Source of the DNA: Bordetella parapertussis
Lineage (GTDB): Bacteria > Bacteroidota > Bacteroidia > Chitinophagales > Chitinophagaceae
Assembly (NCBI GenBank): GCA_943331005.2
Contig: CALQJX020000025.1
Span: 1 to 56,236 of the forward strand
Direction of reading: 5' to 3'
Length of the DNA stretch: 56,236 nucleotides
Shown here: one piece after another, positions 8,099 through 16,588 of the stretch
How the letters are laid out: every line of letters begins with the position of its first letter
Position numbering within the stretch: position 1 is the stretch's first letter
Notes under the pieces: model-generated
The model's input: the letters and a program-made list of their open reading frames with translations, nothing else
The model's database searches: none
Told to the model about the DNA's origin: nothing
Made by a program: the position numbers and the translations under genes

Positions 8099-9499
8099 CT
8101 AATTGGTCCGGTATACCCCTCCCTGGTAGGTAGACATGTATATCTGCTTATTCTCCAGATAGAGCAGACTACCATTTCTATCCCAGCGCGGCTTCACCCT
8201 GAACCGGGTGAAAGGTGCGCCAGACAGGTCTTTATAGTCGTTATTGAATATAGTACCATACCTGCGTAGCAATGTACCATACCACAACATGGTCTCATAG
8301 CCACGCCACACCATTTCTGAAGGCACGCCGGTATAATCCTTACTGAATTTGCGCTGCAATGAACGGATAAGTGTACTATCAGCCTGCTCGAAATTGAAAG
8401 GATAGGTAACGTTTACTGTAAGATTTTTATATCCCGGAGCCTTGCGGAGTTCCATTATACTATTCCACCCCGGCATGCCGTAGATCTCGAAATGCGTATC
8501 GGGGAATCCGGTTGACAATGCACGCAGCAGACTGTCTGCATACACAGCATCGAGGATGCTTATGACAAGTATATTGGGCTTGGTAGTGTCCAGCACCCCG
8601 GCCAGCACTTCGCGCGAAGGCACAGAATTGCACAACAGCTTTCTGAAAGTCACTTCGCTGTAAAGATCATTGAGAATATACAATGCTGCATTGTCGTCGG
8701 CGAGCGAAGATGTGCGATAAAGCAGCGTAACATTTTTGCCTGCAAACCTGGACGACAGATCGTCTATAATAAACTCGCAGTGACTCTTCACCGTAGGTTG
8801 AAGCATAGTGAAATACTGATTATCCTTCACCCAGCCATCATAGTTGGAAAGCGCCGAAACGAAATTGATCTTTTTCTTTTTGGCATATCCGGCAAGTACA
8901 GGAATATCGTGCTGCTCTACGGCACCTAAAATAAGATCTGCAGAATCGAGTTTGCGATTAGTGATCAGCATTTCCGGCGACTCATTAAAAGAACCTGCAT
9001 CAAAAATGCTGATGTCCATCTTCATGCCTGCCCTGCGCAGGCTGTCTGCCGCCAGTTTCACCCCCTGAAAAAAGGCCAGTCCGGGTGCAGCCTTTTCAGG
9101 TACCTTCTCCCTGAAAGTGACAGACTCACCGCGCACCAACTCATCGAGAAACAACGGCACAACCACACTTACCTTGTATCTTTTTTTCTTTTTAGATTCA
9201 GGGTAACTGATCTCTTGTTTCTTCTGAGCAGTAGTTTGCTTTGGCTCCGGGTTTGCAGCCTGTTTTAGAGGCTGGTTTTCATCTCTACTGTATGTTTCTT
9301 TTTCTTTCCTTTTCTTTTTTCGTTTCTTTTCTTTCCTGCTATAATGGTCATCATCCTGCTGCTCATCGGCGTATTTGCCACCATCAGCTTCTTTACTTCT
9401 CTCAGCTACACTTTTATATTCCTGTGCATAAACCTGATGCATGCCTGCAGGTAAAACAAGGTTTAAAATGAATAAACAGCAGAGTGTACGTAAAAACAT
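8099..9499 (-). CDS. Orphan periplasmic-binding-fold protein (ABC substrate-binding type I-like)
   Basis: ATG 9499 is preferred over the open frame to 9628 because it starts the signal peptide (MFLRTLCCLFILNLVLPAGMHQVYAQ); 466 residues. After export there is a highly charged Lys/Arg/Glu linker of about 85 residues (for example 'EKKRKKKRKEKE'). A type I periplasmic binding fold follows: 'YKVSVVVPLFLDEL', 'FFQGVKLAADSLRRAGMKMDISIFDAG', 'SADLILGAVEQHDIPVLAGYAKKKKINFVSALS', 'NVTLLY', 'GYETMLWYG'. In amino-acid ABC transporters this fold binds ligand, but no permease or ATPase gene is nearby. In Bacteroidota such orphans are often linked to the envelope or peptidoglycan; that role is inferred only. 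Fold call fairly firm, ligand unknown. Confidence 0.72.
   Translation of the reverse strand: MFLRTLCCLFILNLVLPAGMHQVYAQEYKSVAERSKEADGGKYADEQQDDDHYSRKEKKRKKKRKEKETYSRDENQPLKQAANPEPKQTTAQKKQEISYPESKKKKRYKVSVVVPLFLDELVRGESVTFREKVPEKAAPGLAFFQGVKLAADSLRRAGMKMDISIFDAGSFNESPEMLITNRKLDSADLILGAVEQHDIPVLAGYAKKKKINFVSALSNYDGWVKDNQYFTMLQPTVKSHCEFIIDDLSSRFAGKNVTLLYRTSSLADDNAALYILNDLYSEVTFRKLLCNSVPSREVLAGVLDTTKPNILVISILDAVYADSLLRALSTGFPDTHFEIYGMPGWNSIMELRKAPGYKNLTVNVTYPFNFEQADSTLIRSLQRKFSKDYTGVPSEMVWRGYETMLWYGTLLRRYGTIFNNDYKDLSGAPFTRFRVKPRWDRNGSLLYLENKQIYMSTYQGGVYRTN
9295..9337. repeat. 43-nt polypyrimidine tract inside a coding region
   Basis: On the plus strand 42 of 43 bases are pyrimidines (the only purine is G9322). 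It encodes, on the minus strand, the Lys/Arg/Glu linker of the periplasmic-binding-fold protein. Confidence 0.8.
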
Positions 9500-9612
9500 G
9501 GATAGTTCAATTCTATTTCGGTGCGGGCAAAAGTAGGCATTAATAAGATTTATACCCATACCTTCATAATCTACGGCCATTTTAAGCGTTATAGTGCCAT
9601 AGATCAGACAAA

Positions 9613-10274
9613 ATGCCCAAAACAACATTCATTTCCTGCATACTTATTTTACTAACCATAGCTGCAAAAGCGCAGGGGGATGAACTCTTTGGGACAGAAC
9701 AAAAGGTATTTGAAGGCAGACTGATAATGGGCGTGAATTTTACGCAGGTAGACGGGGACACTTATAGCGGCTATCATAAAGTAGGTATCAATGCCGGTGG
9801 CATGGTCTATGTGCACTTTGGCAAGAAACAGGTATAAGTATGGAAATGCTCTATACCCAGAAGGGGGCCAGAGGCGCCAATGCAAGAGAATCTTTTTATG
9901 TTGGCACCTACCTCGATAAATATTATCTGAACCTTAACTACCTGGAAATACCTGTTTTATTCCACCTGAAAAGAGGCATATACATTGATTATGAAGCAGG
10001 TCTGTCTTATGCATTATTACTTCGTTCCGGAGAATGGGGCTATGCAGATGTGCCTGTACTCATACAGCCGGAATTCAACGACTTCAACACTTCAGATATT
10101 TGCTATGTAGGAGGCGCATCCTTTCGCCTTTCCAAAAGATGGAGAGGAAACATAAGGCTTCAGTATTCGGCAAAGTACATCAGGCCGGGCGAACGTACTC
10201 CGGAACATTACTACCAAAGTCAGGCAGGACAACAAAACAATGTAGTGTCCATGCGTATGATGTACACCTTATAG
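9613..10274 (+). pseudogene. Frameshifted outer-membrane beta-barrel protein (PorT/OMP_b-brl-like)
   Basis: Two adjacent frames together make one protein of about 220 residues. The first (9613-9837) has a signal peptide (MPKTTFISCILILLTIAAKAQ) and the start of a barrel ('LIMGVNFTQVDGDTYSGYHKVG'). It stops at TAA 9835. The next frame continues with 'ISMEMLYTQKGARG...LNLNYLEIPVLFHLKRGIYIDYEAGLSYALLL' and ends in 'VSMRMMYTL'. In this barrel family the 'MEMLYTQKGA' strand follows the 'GGMVYVHFG' strand directly, so a single missing base near 9831-9836 (GTATA) explains the break. No slippery heptamer is visible there. It is either a real frameshift mutation or a sequencing error. It is divergent from the periplasmic-binding-fold gene and abuts the convergent transglutaminase-like gene with no spacing. 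Confidence 0.75.
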
Positions 10275-11465
10275 CTATCGTTTACCACTCTGCAAACGTG
10301 TATAGAACATAGACTTCCTGCCCAGTTTACTCTTGCTCATGTAAGTACCAAGCCATGTCTTGTGTTCCTGAACCGCAGCGGCAACATCATCTATAGTCTT
10401 TGTAACAGGCCCCATCAGTTCATCAACTTTATCAAACTTGCCTCTTATTGCCCGCATCTTCACATCGGCACGATTTATCAGTGTTTCAGCACTATCCAGC
10501 ATAGCCTTTATCTGGGCATCAGGGCGAGCAGGGGTAAATTGCTTGTTGCGGTAATTGATGAAGTCATTGACCTCATTCACCGCATTATTGAGGTCTTTAA
10601 GTGCGTCGTTGTAGATATCTACGATCTTGCCCTGTTCCCTCACCTTATCATTCTGCCTGTTCACATCTATGTTATTGCGCAGATCGGCCACCCTGTCGTG
10701 CACTACTATATTGCTCACACCCATACGCTCCAGCCTCCTCAGTTCAGCTTCCATTTGCTCAGGCTCAGCTAACTTCCTGAAAGAGGCAATAGTATCGTCA
10801 TAAGCAAAGTAAGCTCCCTTGCTCAGGGCGGTATTCTTATCTGTAAATTCTTTGTTGGATACCGGATAGTGCGACAACTGCCAGATAGGATCGAAGGGCA
10901 TATGTGTCTTTATGAGCGCAGCAGGTGCTGCCATAAAATACTCGTTATTGATGTGTGGCCTGAACTGGTCATCATCTATAACTCCGGCGCCCCAGGTAGG
11001 ATCGAACAACTTCCATTCGCCATCTACCTTCACAGCACACCAGCCATGCCTCATCATTGTGTGAAGACCCGGCTGCTGGGTATACCCTACTACTATCTCG
11101 GATTCCAGCGCACACTTGCGGCATATATCGTTAAAAACAGCAGCGTAGTTCTCGCAGATACCCTTTCTGGTATTCAGTGCTTTTGCGATCTTATCTTCCC
11201 TGGTCTCGTTTATATTGATCGCATACATATTCTCTACATCGTAGGCAATATTGGATGCAACCCAAATGAATATCGCCCTTACTTTATCTGTTTCTGTAGA
11301 GAAATGATCATTTATGTAGGCAGCAATATCTGTGGTATTCTTTGTTTTTGCTGCAGGTATCTCCAGCGCTATTTTATCTGTTGCAGCGTAAATATTTACT
11401 TGTTTCTGCGCACCGGCCGACAAACCAATGGTCAGCAGTAAAAGGGCAAGGTATATTCTTTTCAC
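10275..11465 (-). CDS. Exported transglutaminase-like cysteine protease-fold protein
   Basis: Translation begins at GTG 11465, which opens a signal peptide (MKRIYLALLLLTIGLSAGAQ); 396 residues. The transglutaminase-core triad is recognisable: Cys104 in 'RKGICENYA', His140 in 'RHGWCAVKVDGEWKLFDPTWG' and Asp155 in the same stretch. The following 'FRPHINNEYFMAAPA' and 'THMPFDPIWQLSHYP' segments are typical of Bacteroidota members. The C-terminal 150 residues form a charged helical region with little conservation. The domain could hydrolyse or transfer amide bonds in the periplasm; actual substrate unknown. Stop codons of this gene and the frameshifted barrel gene are directly adjacent (10274/10275). 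Confidence 0.85.
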   Translation of the reverse strand: MKRIYLALLLLTIGLSAGAQKQVNIYAATDKIALEIPAAKTKNTTDIAAYINDHFSTETDKVRAIFIWVASNIAYDVENMYAININETREDKIAKALNTRKGICENYAAVFNDICRKCALESEIVVGYTQQPGLHTMMRHGWCAVKVDGEWKLFDPTWGAGVIDDDQFRPHINNEYFMAAPAALIKTHMPFDPIWQLSHYPVSNKEFTDKNTALSKGAYFAYDDTIASFRKLAEPEQMEAELRRLERMGVSNIVVHDRVADLRNNIDVNRQNDKVREQGKIVDIYNDALKDLNNAVNEVNDFINYRNKQFTPARPDAQIKAMLDSAETLINRADVKMRAIRGKFDKVDELMGPVTKTIDDVAAAVQEHKTWLGTYMSKSKLGRKSMFYTRLQSGKR

Positions 11466-11568
11466 AAAGCAAATATATTAAAACACTGAAACAGGTGCAC
11501 ATATCAAAAAGACGGCATTTACCTCGGTCTTTGTCGCAACTACACCATCTCTTTCATATACAGACTGC

Positions 11569-11576
11569 TAATTTTG
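11569..11576 (+). promoter_or_regulatory. Bacteroidota -7 promoter box
   Basis: TAATTTTG fits TAnnTTTG; the G is 16 bp before the ATG at 11593, implying a leader of roughly 10 nt. Confidence 0.45.
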
Positions 11577-11592
11577 CAGCAAACCAGCTTCT

Positions 11593-12015
11593 ATGACCAT
11601 AATAACGCTCGAAAACGACATCAGCGTGTACTGCCTTACGGCGTCTTCTTTTCCTGCCGGAGTAAAAGAAGTGTATGACCAACTGCACCTCTTGTACCCT
11701 CCCGGCAATGGCAGAACCTACTTCGGCATCTCCTACCCCGACGGCAAGGGCGGACTGGTATACAAAGCCGCAGTAAAGCTGAATGAAACCGATAAAGCAC
11801 CTACCGGCTCTTTTGAACCCTTCACCATAAGAAAAGGAAGATATCTAAGCGAAGACATCAGGAACTTCATGGCTGATGTAAGCAGCATAGGCAATACATT
11901 CCGGAAGATGATAGAAGAACCGGGAATAGCACCAGATGGCTATTGTCTGGAAATGTACCTGAACCCCACAGATGTGCGCTGTATGGTGTTGTTGTCAGAC
12001 CCTGAACAGGCCTGA
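11593..12015 (+). CDS. Conserved hypothetical protein, possible GyrI-like small-molecule-binding fold
   Basis: The 140-residue soluble protein has no signal peptide. The order of elements, 'VYCLTASSFPAGVKEVYDQLHLLYP', 'RTYFGISYPDGKGGLVYKAAVKL', a basic strand 'FTIRKGRYLSEDI', and a C-terminal 'GYCLEMYLNPTDVRCMVLL', resembles the two-repeat SHS2/GyrI effector-binding fold in arrangement. This is a weak resemblance and not an identification. The gene stands alone after its own -7 box; its 3' end lies within a 12-bp inverted repeat shared with the convergent kynA gene end. Confidence 0.6.
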   Translation: MTIITLENDISVYCLTASSFPAGVKEVYDQLHLLYPPGNGRTYFGISYPDGKGGLVYKAAVKLNETDKAPTGSFEPFTIRKGRYLSEDIRNFMADVSSIGNTFRKMIEEPGIAPDGYCLEMYLNPTDVRCMVLLSDPEQA

Positions 12016-12023
12016 CAACAACA
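11987..12023. terminator. Inverted repeat overlapping a stop codon, between convergent genes
   Basis: TGTTGTTGTCAG (11987-11998) and its perfect complement (12012-12023) form a 12-bp stem with a 13-nt loop. The right arm includes the TGA stop (12013-12015) of the upstream gene. It lies between convergent gene ends and could serve both strands; no long T-run follows on either side, so termination is inferred. Confidence 0.45.
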
Positions 12024-12042
12024 ATAGAATTGATGAAAACAT

Positions 12043-13077
12043 TTATTTTCTGTAGCCGAGATCGCTGATAAGCGCTGCGGGTAATACAGGCAGCATATTT
12101 CTTGGCAATAGGAAAGAAGTAAGTTCGGAAAGCTCTTTGAAGATATAATGACTATCTGCAGCACCACGCAGGTATTCTGCACCGGTGCTGCCTCCTGTAC
12201 CTACACGCTTGCCTATAGTACGCTGCACCATGTGTATATGCCTGTGGCGCCACATAGACAGCTGCTCATCTACTTCCAGCAGGGTGCTCAATAGTTCATA
12301 AGGTAGCTGCAGCAATGGCTGATCGCGGAACAGCATGATGAACATAGCATTTCTCGATGCATCTACACTGAAAGAACGTCCTTGCGGATAGTCTTCCTTG
12401 TTCATAAAAATAGCGTCAAATATCTTCAGGTTCTGCATCTCACCTTCCGACAAGCTGCTTACGTATGCTTCTCTGTACTTAGACCAGAAAGAAACATTAG
12501 CCTCATCGCCCCAATACTCGCTGTTATTCACAAACGGCATACGGCTGAGCCACTTGTCTATAAGCACCAGCAACGATAGTTCGCTCTCCGCTTTTTTCAC
12601 CCTGTCCACATCGGCAGTAGTAAGCTGAGAAAGATAATAGGACTTACCGTGGCGATGCTCGTACTGCAGGCCCAGTGATGCTTCTATCATTTTGAACTGT
12701 ATACTCTGAAAGCCGGATGCAGGCCTCAGCAGATCGCGGAAATCGAGGAAATCGAGCGGCGTCATGGTTTCCAGAACACCCATCTGCATTACAGCAACTT
12801 CCAGTATGCTGCAGATCCTCTTCAGGCGGTGCACACTGTTGTATATGTCGGGAGTATTATTTTCAATATTCGACTGACTGAAAATACCACGAATGATATC
12901 CAGCTCATGTAAGATTTGTTTGAACCACAACTCATATGCCTGGTGAATAACAATGAACAACATTTCATCATCGGCACGAATACCCTCTTTTTCACTTTCG
13001 GGCAGCTGCGCATTGAGTATTTTGTCCAATTGCAGGTATTCGCTGTAATAGACCGGTTTGCGTTCCTTTTTTTCCAT
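12043..13077 (-). CDS. kynA: Tryptophan 2,3-dioxygenase
   Basis: The 344-residue cytosolic heme enzyme opens the indole ring of L-tryptophan with O2 to form N-formylkynurenine, the first step of the kynurenine pathway. Signature motifs are present: 'YYSEYLQLD', 'DEMLFIVIHQAYELWFKQILHELD' with the substrate-contacting His45 and Tyr48, 'RDLLRPASGFQS', and 'RHRHIHMVQRTIGKRVGTGGSTGAEYLRGA' with the likely axial heme ligand His282. The stretch after 'GTGGS' binds the substrate amino acid. No other kynurenine pathway gene is in the window, so downstream enzymes must be elsewhere. It is a single gene, convergent with the 11593-12015 gene. Confidence 0.95.
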   Translation of the reverse strand: MEKKERKPVYYSEYLQLDKILNAQLPESEKEGIRADDEMLFIVIHQAYELWFKQILHELDIIRGIFSQSNIENNTPDIYNSVHRLKRICSILEVAVMQMGVLETMTPLDFLDFRDLLRPASGFQSIQFKMIEASLGLQYEHRHGKSYYLSQLTTADVDRVKKAESELSLLVLIDKWLSRMPFVNNSEYWGDEANVSFWSKYREAYVSSLSEGEMQNLKIFDAIFMNKEDYPQGRSFSVDASRNAMFIMLFRDQPLLQLPYELLSTLLEVDEQLSMWRHRHIHMVQRTIGKRVGTGGSTGAEYLRGAADSHYIFKELSELTSFLLPRNMLPVLPAALISDLGYRK

Positions 13078-13159
13078 GGCGTGAAATTAATAAAAGACCC
13101 TGCAAGCAGGAAATACTTATCAATAATTCTGCAAATAAGGATACATACACTGTTTTACA

Positions 13160-13654
13160 TCACTTTTTCTTGTCGTTAGCCTTGCAAAAACGCCCTTTAG
13201 CTATCTCATTTATGGCTTCTGCCATTCTCCTCACCACTGCATCGGTGCCTGAAGCGGCAAAAATCCATTGCAGCCAGGAGGCTTGCTCTTTTTCAGGGAA
13301 AGACCCGAAATTAGCCAACGCATCAGGATCATCTCTGAGCGCTTCCATAAAATCAACTTCAGAAATATCCTCCTCCGGACGTTTTCCATATAGCTTTACA
13401 TGCACCGTATCTCCGGCTTCCTTACCTATTTTCTTTCTTATTTCAGCTTTTACAGCCAGAAACAACCTGCCTCCCTTTACAGGCATCAAACTAGCGTTGA
13501 GCATTTCATGATCGTCAACATAGGCATTCAGCTTTGCCCAGCCAAAGTTCTTCTTGCCACCTTTTATTACTGACGGAAGCAGTGCATAGGTCCAGCCTCC
13601 CTTCATGGGCATCTTTTCGAGTTGTATATATCCCTCAAACAAAAGCTGATCCAT
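13160..13654 (-). CDS. YdeI/OmdA-like protein with DUF1905 domain
   Basis: The 164-residue protein has a DUF1905 region ('GGWTYALLP..IKGGKKNFGWAKLNAYVDD', 'LMPVKGGRLFLAVKAEIRKKIGKEAGDTVHVKLY') at about residues 16-98. A YdeI/OmpD-associated-type C-terminus follows (about 100-160: 'FMEALRDDPDALANFGSFPEKEQASWLQWIFAA...RMAEAINEIAKG'). The C-terminal motif occurs in proteins annotated as 'bacteriocin-protection' family, but the molecular function is not known. No signal peptide. It stands alone, 82 bp upstream of kynA and on the same strand, so read-through into kynA is possible. Confidence 0.85.
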   Translation of the reverse strand: MDQLLFEGYIQLEKMPMKGGWTYALLPSVIKGGKKNFGWAKLNAYVDDHEMLNASLMPVKGGRLFLAVKAEIRKKIGKEAGDTVHVKLYGKRPEEDISEVDFMEALRDDPDALANFGSFPEKEQASWLQWIFAASGTDAVVRRMAEAINEIAKGRFCKANDKKK

Positions 13655-13677
13655 AAAATATATTACTGTTAAAATTG

Positions 13678-13685
13678 CAAAGCTA
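13678..13685 (-). promoter_or_regulatory. Bacteroidota -7 promoter box
   Basis: On the minus strand the sequence reads TAGCTTTG (TAnnTTTG), with 23 bp to the start codon at 13654. Confidence 0.45.
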
Positions 13686-13828
13686 AGGTAGCGGATTCCG
13701 TTATATCCATCGGTTTTTCTGCTCCATTGTTGCTAACTTTATAAGCACAATGACCACAGGTCTGCACAAAGCCTGTAAAGGACTATTCCCTACCCTTACA
13801 AGCACTGCAGACACAAACACCACCCAAC

Positions 13829-15004
13829 ATGCAAGCAGCATATATTGTTGCCGGCTACCGCACGGCAGTCTGCAAATCTAAAAGAGGCGCATTCCGATTC
13901 TTCAGACCAGACGATCTGGCTGTAGCGGTCATAGAAGGACTGCTGGCTTCTTTACCACAACTGGACCCTAAACTGATCGACGATGTGATAGTGGGGAATG
14001 CTGTACCCGAGGCAGAGCAAGGCTTGCAGGTGGGGCGCATTATTGCCAACAAAGCAGTAGGTGAATGGGCTGCAGGCTTTACCATCAACCGTTATTGCGG
14101 ATCGGGGCTTGAAGCGATAGCTATAGCCACTGCCAAGATACGTACCGGCCAGGCCGACTGCATTATAGCTGGTGGCACAGAAAGTATGAGCCTGGTACCA
14201 ACTGCCGGCTGGCGTACCATGCCCAACCATGACTATGCACAACACAATGCCGATTACTACCTGAGCATGGGTCTCACCGCAGAACAGGTAGCCAAAGACT
14301 ATAACGTGAGCAGAGAAGATCAGGATGCCTTTGCACTGCGCTCACATACACTTGCCATAAATGCTATAAAGGAAGGTTATTTCAAAGAGGGTATTCTACC
14401 CATAAAAGTGAAAGAAGTATACCTGAATGAAAAGAACAAAAGAGCGGAAAAAGAAATGATAGTAGATACTGATGAAGGGCCAAGAGCAGATACCTCTGCC
14501 GCAGCACTTGCCAAACTACCTGCTGTTTTTGCACAGGGCGGTTCGGTAACTGCAGGCAACTCTTCTCAGACCTCTGACGGGGCTGCATTTACCATAGTAA
14601 TGAGCGAGCGGCTTGCCAAACAATTGGGCATAAATCCGCTTGGCCAGCTTGTGGCCTGCACCAGTGCCGGAGTAGATGCACGTATAATGGGTATAGGCCC
14701 TATAAAGGCTGTACCTAAAACACTGAAAACCGCAGGCATGTCGCTTGCAGATATTGACCTTGTGGAACTGAACGAGGCCTTTGCTTCGCAATCGCTTACC
14801 GTTATAAGAGAACTGGGCTTGAACCCCGAAATAGTGAACATAAACGGCGGCGCAATAGCACTTGGACACCCGCTTGGTTGCACCGGCGCCAAACTAACCA
14901 TACAGCTACTGAGCGACCTGAAAAGATTACAAATGAAATACGGCATTGTTACTGCCTGTATAGGCGGCGGACAAGGCATAGCAGGTATCATAGAAAGATT
15001 CTGA
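13829..15004 (+). CDS. Acetyl-CoA C-acyltransferase (thiolase)
   Basis: The 391-residue thiolase cleaves 3-ketoacyl-CoA with CoA, or condenses acyl-CoAs in reverse. The nucleophile Cys90 sits in 'INRYCGSGLEAIAIA', His347 in 'GGAIALGHPLGCTGAK', and the general-base Cys377 in 'TACIGGGQGIAG'. The family is more often 'CIGGGMG', so Gln at this position is a mild variation. Length and domain order are standard for degradative thiolases of the FadA/AtoB type; which chain length is used cannot be told. It heads a forward run with the M32 peptidase gene 48 bp downstream. No hydroxyacyl-CoA dehydrogenase or hydratase gene is adjacent. Confidence 0.93.
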   Translation: MQAAYIVAGYRTAVCKSKRGAFRFFRPDDLAVAVIEGLLASLPQLDPKLIDDVIVGNAVPEAEQGLQVGRIIANKAVGEWAAGFTINRYCGSGLEAIAIATAKIRTGQADCIIAGGTESMSLVPTAGWRTMPNHDYAQHNADYYLSMGLTAEQVAKDYNVSREDQDAFALRSHTLAINAIKEGYFKEGILPIKVKEVYLNEKNKRAEKEMIVDTDEGPRADTSAAALAKLPAVFAQGGSVTAGNSSQTSDGAAFTIVMSERLAKQLGINPLGQLVACTSAGVDARIMGIGPIKAVPKTLKTAGMSLADIDLVELNEAFASQSLTVIRELGLNPEIVNINGGAIALGHPLGCTGAKLTIQLLSDLKRLQMKYGIVTACIGGGQGIAGIIERF

Positions 15005-15052
15005 TAAGCAACAGACCCAGGCTACCTGCGCACAAACAAAACAACAAGATAA

Positions 15053-16567
15053 ATGACAGAGAACAGCAACTATATAGAATATAAACAATTACTGCAGAAA
15101 GCAGCAGACATCAACAACGCAGCTGCAGTGCTGGGTTGGGACCAGGAAGTATATATGCCTCCAAAGGGCGCGCCATTCCGCGGCAGACAACTGGCCACAC
15201 TGGCCACTATGGCCCACGAGCTACTGACCAGCAACAAACTGGGCGAGTTACTAAATATACTGAAAGACGCAACAGACCTCAACGAGATAGAAAAAGCAAA
15301 TGTGCTGAGGAGTAATGAAGACTACTCGAAGAACAAAAAACTATCGCCGGAATTTGTGGAACAGCTGTCTATGCAAACCAGCGAATGTTTCAACGCATGG
15401 ATAGAGGCTCGCCGGGCAAACGACTTTAGCCTGTTTGCCCCTTCGCTCACCAAAATGGTGGAACTGAAAAGAAAGCAAACACAAATGTATGGCTACGACA
15501 ACCATCCATACAATGCGCTGCTCGACGAGTATGAACCGGGCATTACCGTGGCTACACTGGACAATGTGTTCAGCGGCATTCGTCAGCAACTGCCGGTGAT
15601 ACTCAACGCAATAAGATCTGCTGCTCAGGTCAACGATAGCTTCTTCTACAAGACTTACCCAAAACAACAACAATGGGATTTCTCTATGCAGATCCTGCAA
15701 GCTATGGGCTACGATCTGGAGGCCGGCAGACAAGATCTCTCAGAGCACCCTTTCTCTACTTCTTTTGCACCTACCGATGTGAGGGTTACAACCAGAGTAA
15801 GCGAGCAAAACTATGCATCGCTGCTTTGGAGCACCATACACGAAGGAGGCCATGCACTCTATGAGCAGGGATTACCTGAAGATGAATATGGCATGCCTGC
15901 AGGTGCTGCCGCATCGCTGGGCATACACGAATCGCAGTCTCGTCTATGGGAAAACTGTGTAGGCAGAAGCATTGGCTTCTGGGAACATTTCTACCCGGAG
16001 CTGACGAAATTTTTCCCGCAACAACTATCCGGCATAAGTGCTGCAGATTTTTTCAAAGCTACCAACAAGGTAGCACCATCTCTCATTCGTACAGAAGCCG
16101 ATGAGATAACTTATCACTTCCACGTAATGATACGTTATGAAATAGAGAAAGCACTGATAGAAGGCAATCTGGAAGTAAAAGACCTGCCGGCTACCTGGAA
16201 TGCCCTCTACGAAAAATACCTGGGCATTACCCCACCCGATGATATGACGGGTGTGTTGCAGGATGTGCACTGGAGTCACGGCAGCTTTGGCTACTTCCCT
16301 ACGTATACATTGGGTAGTTTCTATGCAGCTCAGTTCTATGCACATGCACAAAAAGCAATACCCACTTTGGAAGCTGATATTGCTACCGGCAAGATGGACG
16401 AACTCCTCTCCTGGCTGCGCAGCAACATTCACCGCCATGGCCGCAGATACACATCCGAAGATCTGTGCGAACTGGTTACAGGCAGCAAACTCGACACCCG
16501 TTATTTCCTCAACTACATTCAGAAGAAATACGAACAGGTGTATGGTATAACTTTCGATAAGCATTAA
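15053..16567 (+). CDS. M32 family metallocarboxypeptidase (carboxypeptidase Taq)
   Basis: The 504-residue zinc carboxypeptidase removes C-terminal residues from peptides in the cytosol. Zinc ligands are visible: His263 and His267 in 'TIHEGGHALYEQG', and Glu293 in 'GIHESQSRLWENCVGRS'. The N-terminal 'NAAAVLGWDQEVYMPPKGAPFRGRQLATLATMAHE' and the late 'YGMPAG', 'TADEIT'-like (here 'TEADEITYHFHVMIRYEIE') and 'GILQDVHW'-like (here 'GVLQDVHWSHGSFGYFPTYTLGSFYAAQ') motifs are family hallmarks. Length is typical. It is probably cotranscribed with the thiolase and the following genes. Confidence 0.95.
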   Translation: MTENSNYIEYKQLLQKAADINNAAAVLGWDQEVYMPPKGAPFRGRQLATLATMAHELLTSNKLGELLNILKDATDLNEIEKANVLRSNEDYSKNKKLSPEFVEQLSMQTSECFNAWIEARRANDFSLFAPSLTKMVELKRKQTQMYGYDNHPYNALLDEYEPGITVATLDNVFSGIRQQLPVILNAIRSAAQVNDSFFYKTYPKQQQWDFSMQILQAMGYDLEAGRQDLSEHPFSTSFAPTDVRVTTRVSEQNYASLLWSTIHEGGHALYEQGLPEDEYGMPAGAAASLGIHESQSRLWENCVGRSIGFWEHFYPELTKFFPQQLSGISAADFFKATNKVAPSLIRTEADEITYHFHVMIRYEIEKALIEGNLEVKDLPATWNALYEKYLGITPPDDMTGVLQDVHWSHGSFGYFPTYTLGSFYAAQFYAHAQKAIPTLEADIATGKMDELLSWLRSNIHRHGRRYTSEDLCELVTGSKLDTRYFLNYIQKKYEQVYGITFDKH

Positions 16568-16588
16568 GCAGCAGCAGTGTCATTCGAG

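Noticed and set aside
9840..10274. Independent small gene starting at ATG 9840
   Set aside because: It begins in the middle of a beta-barrel family sequence and has no signal peptide, while the frame directly upstream provides the missing N-terminus; it is better read as the second part of a frameshifted gene.
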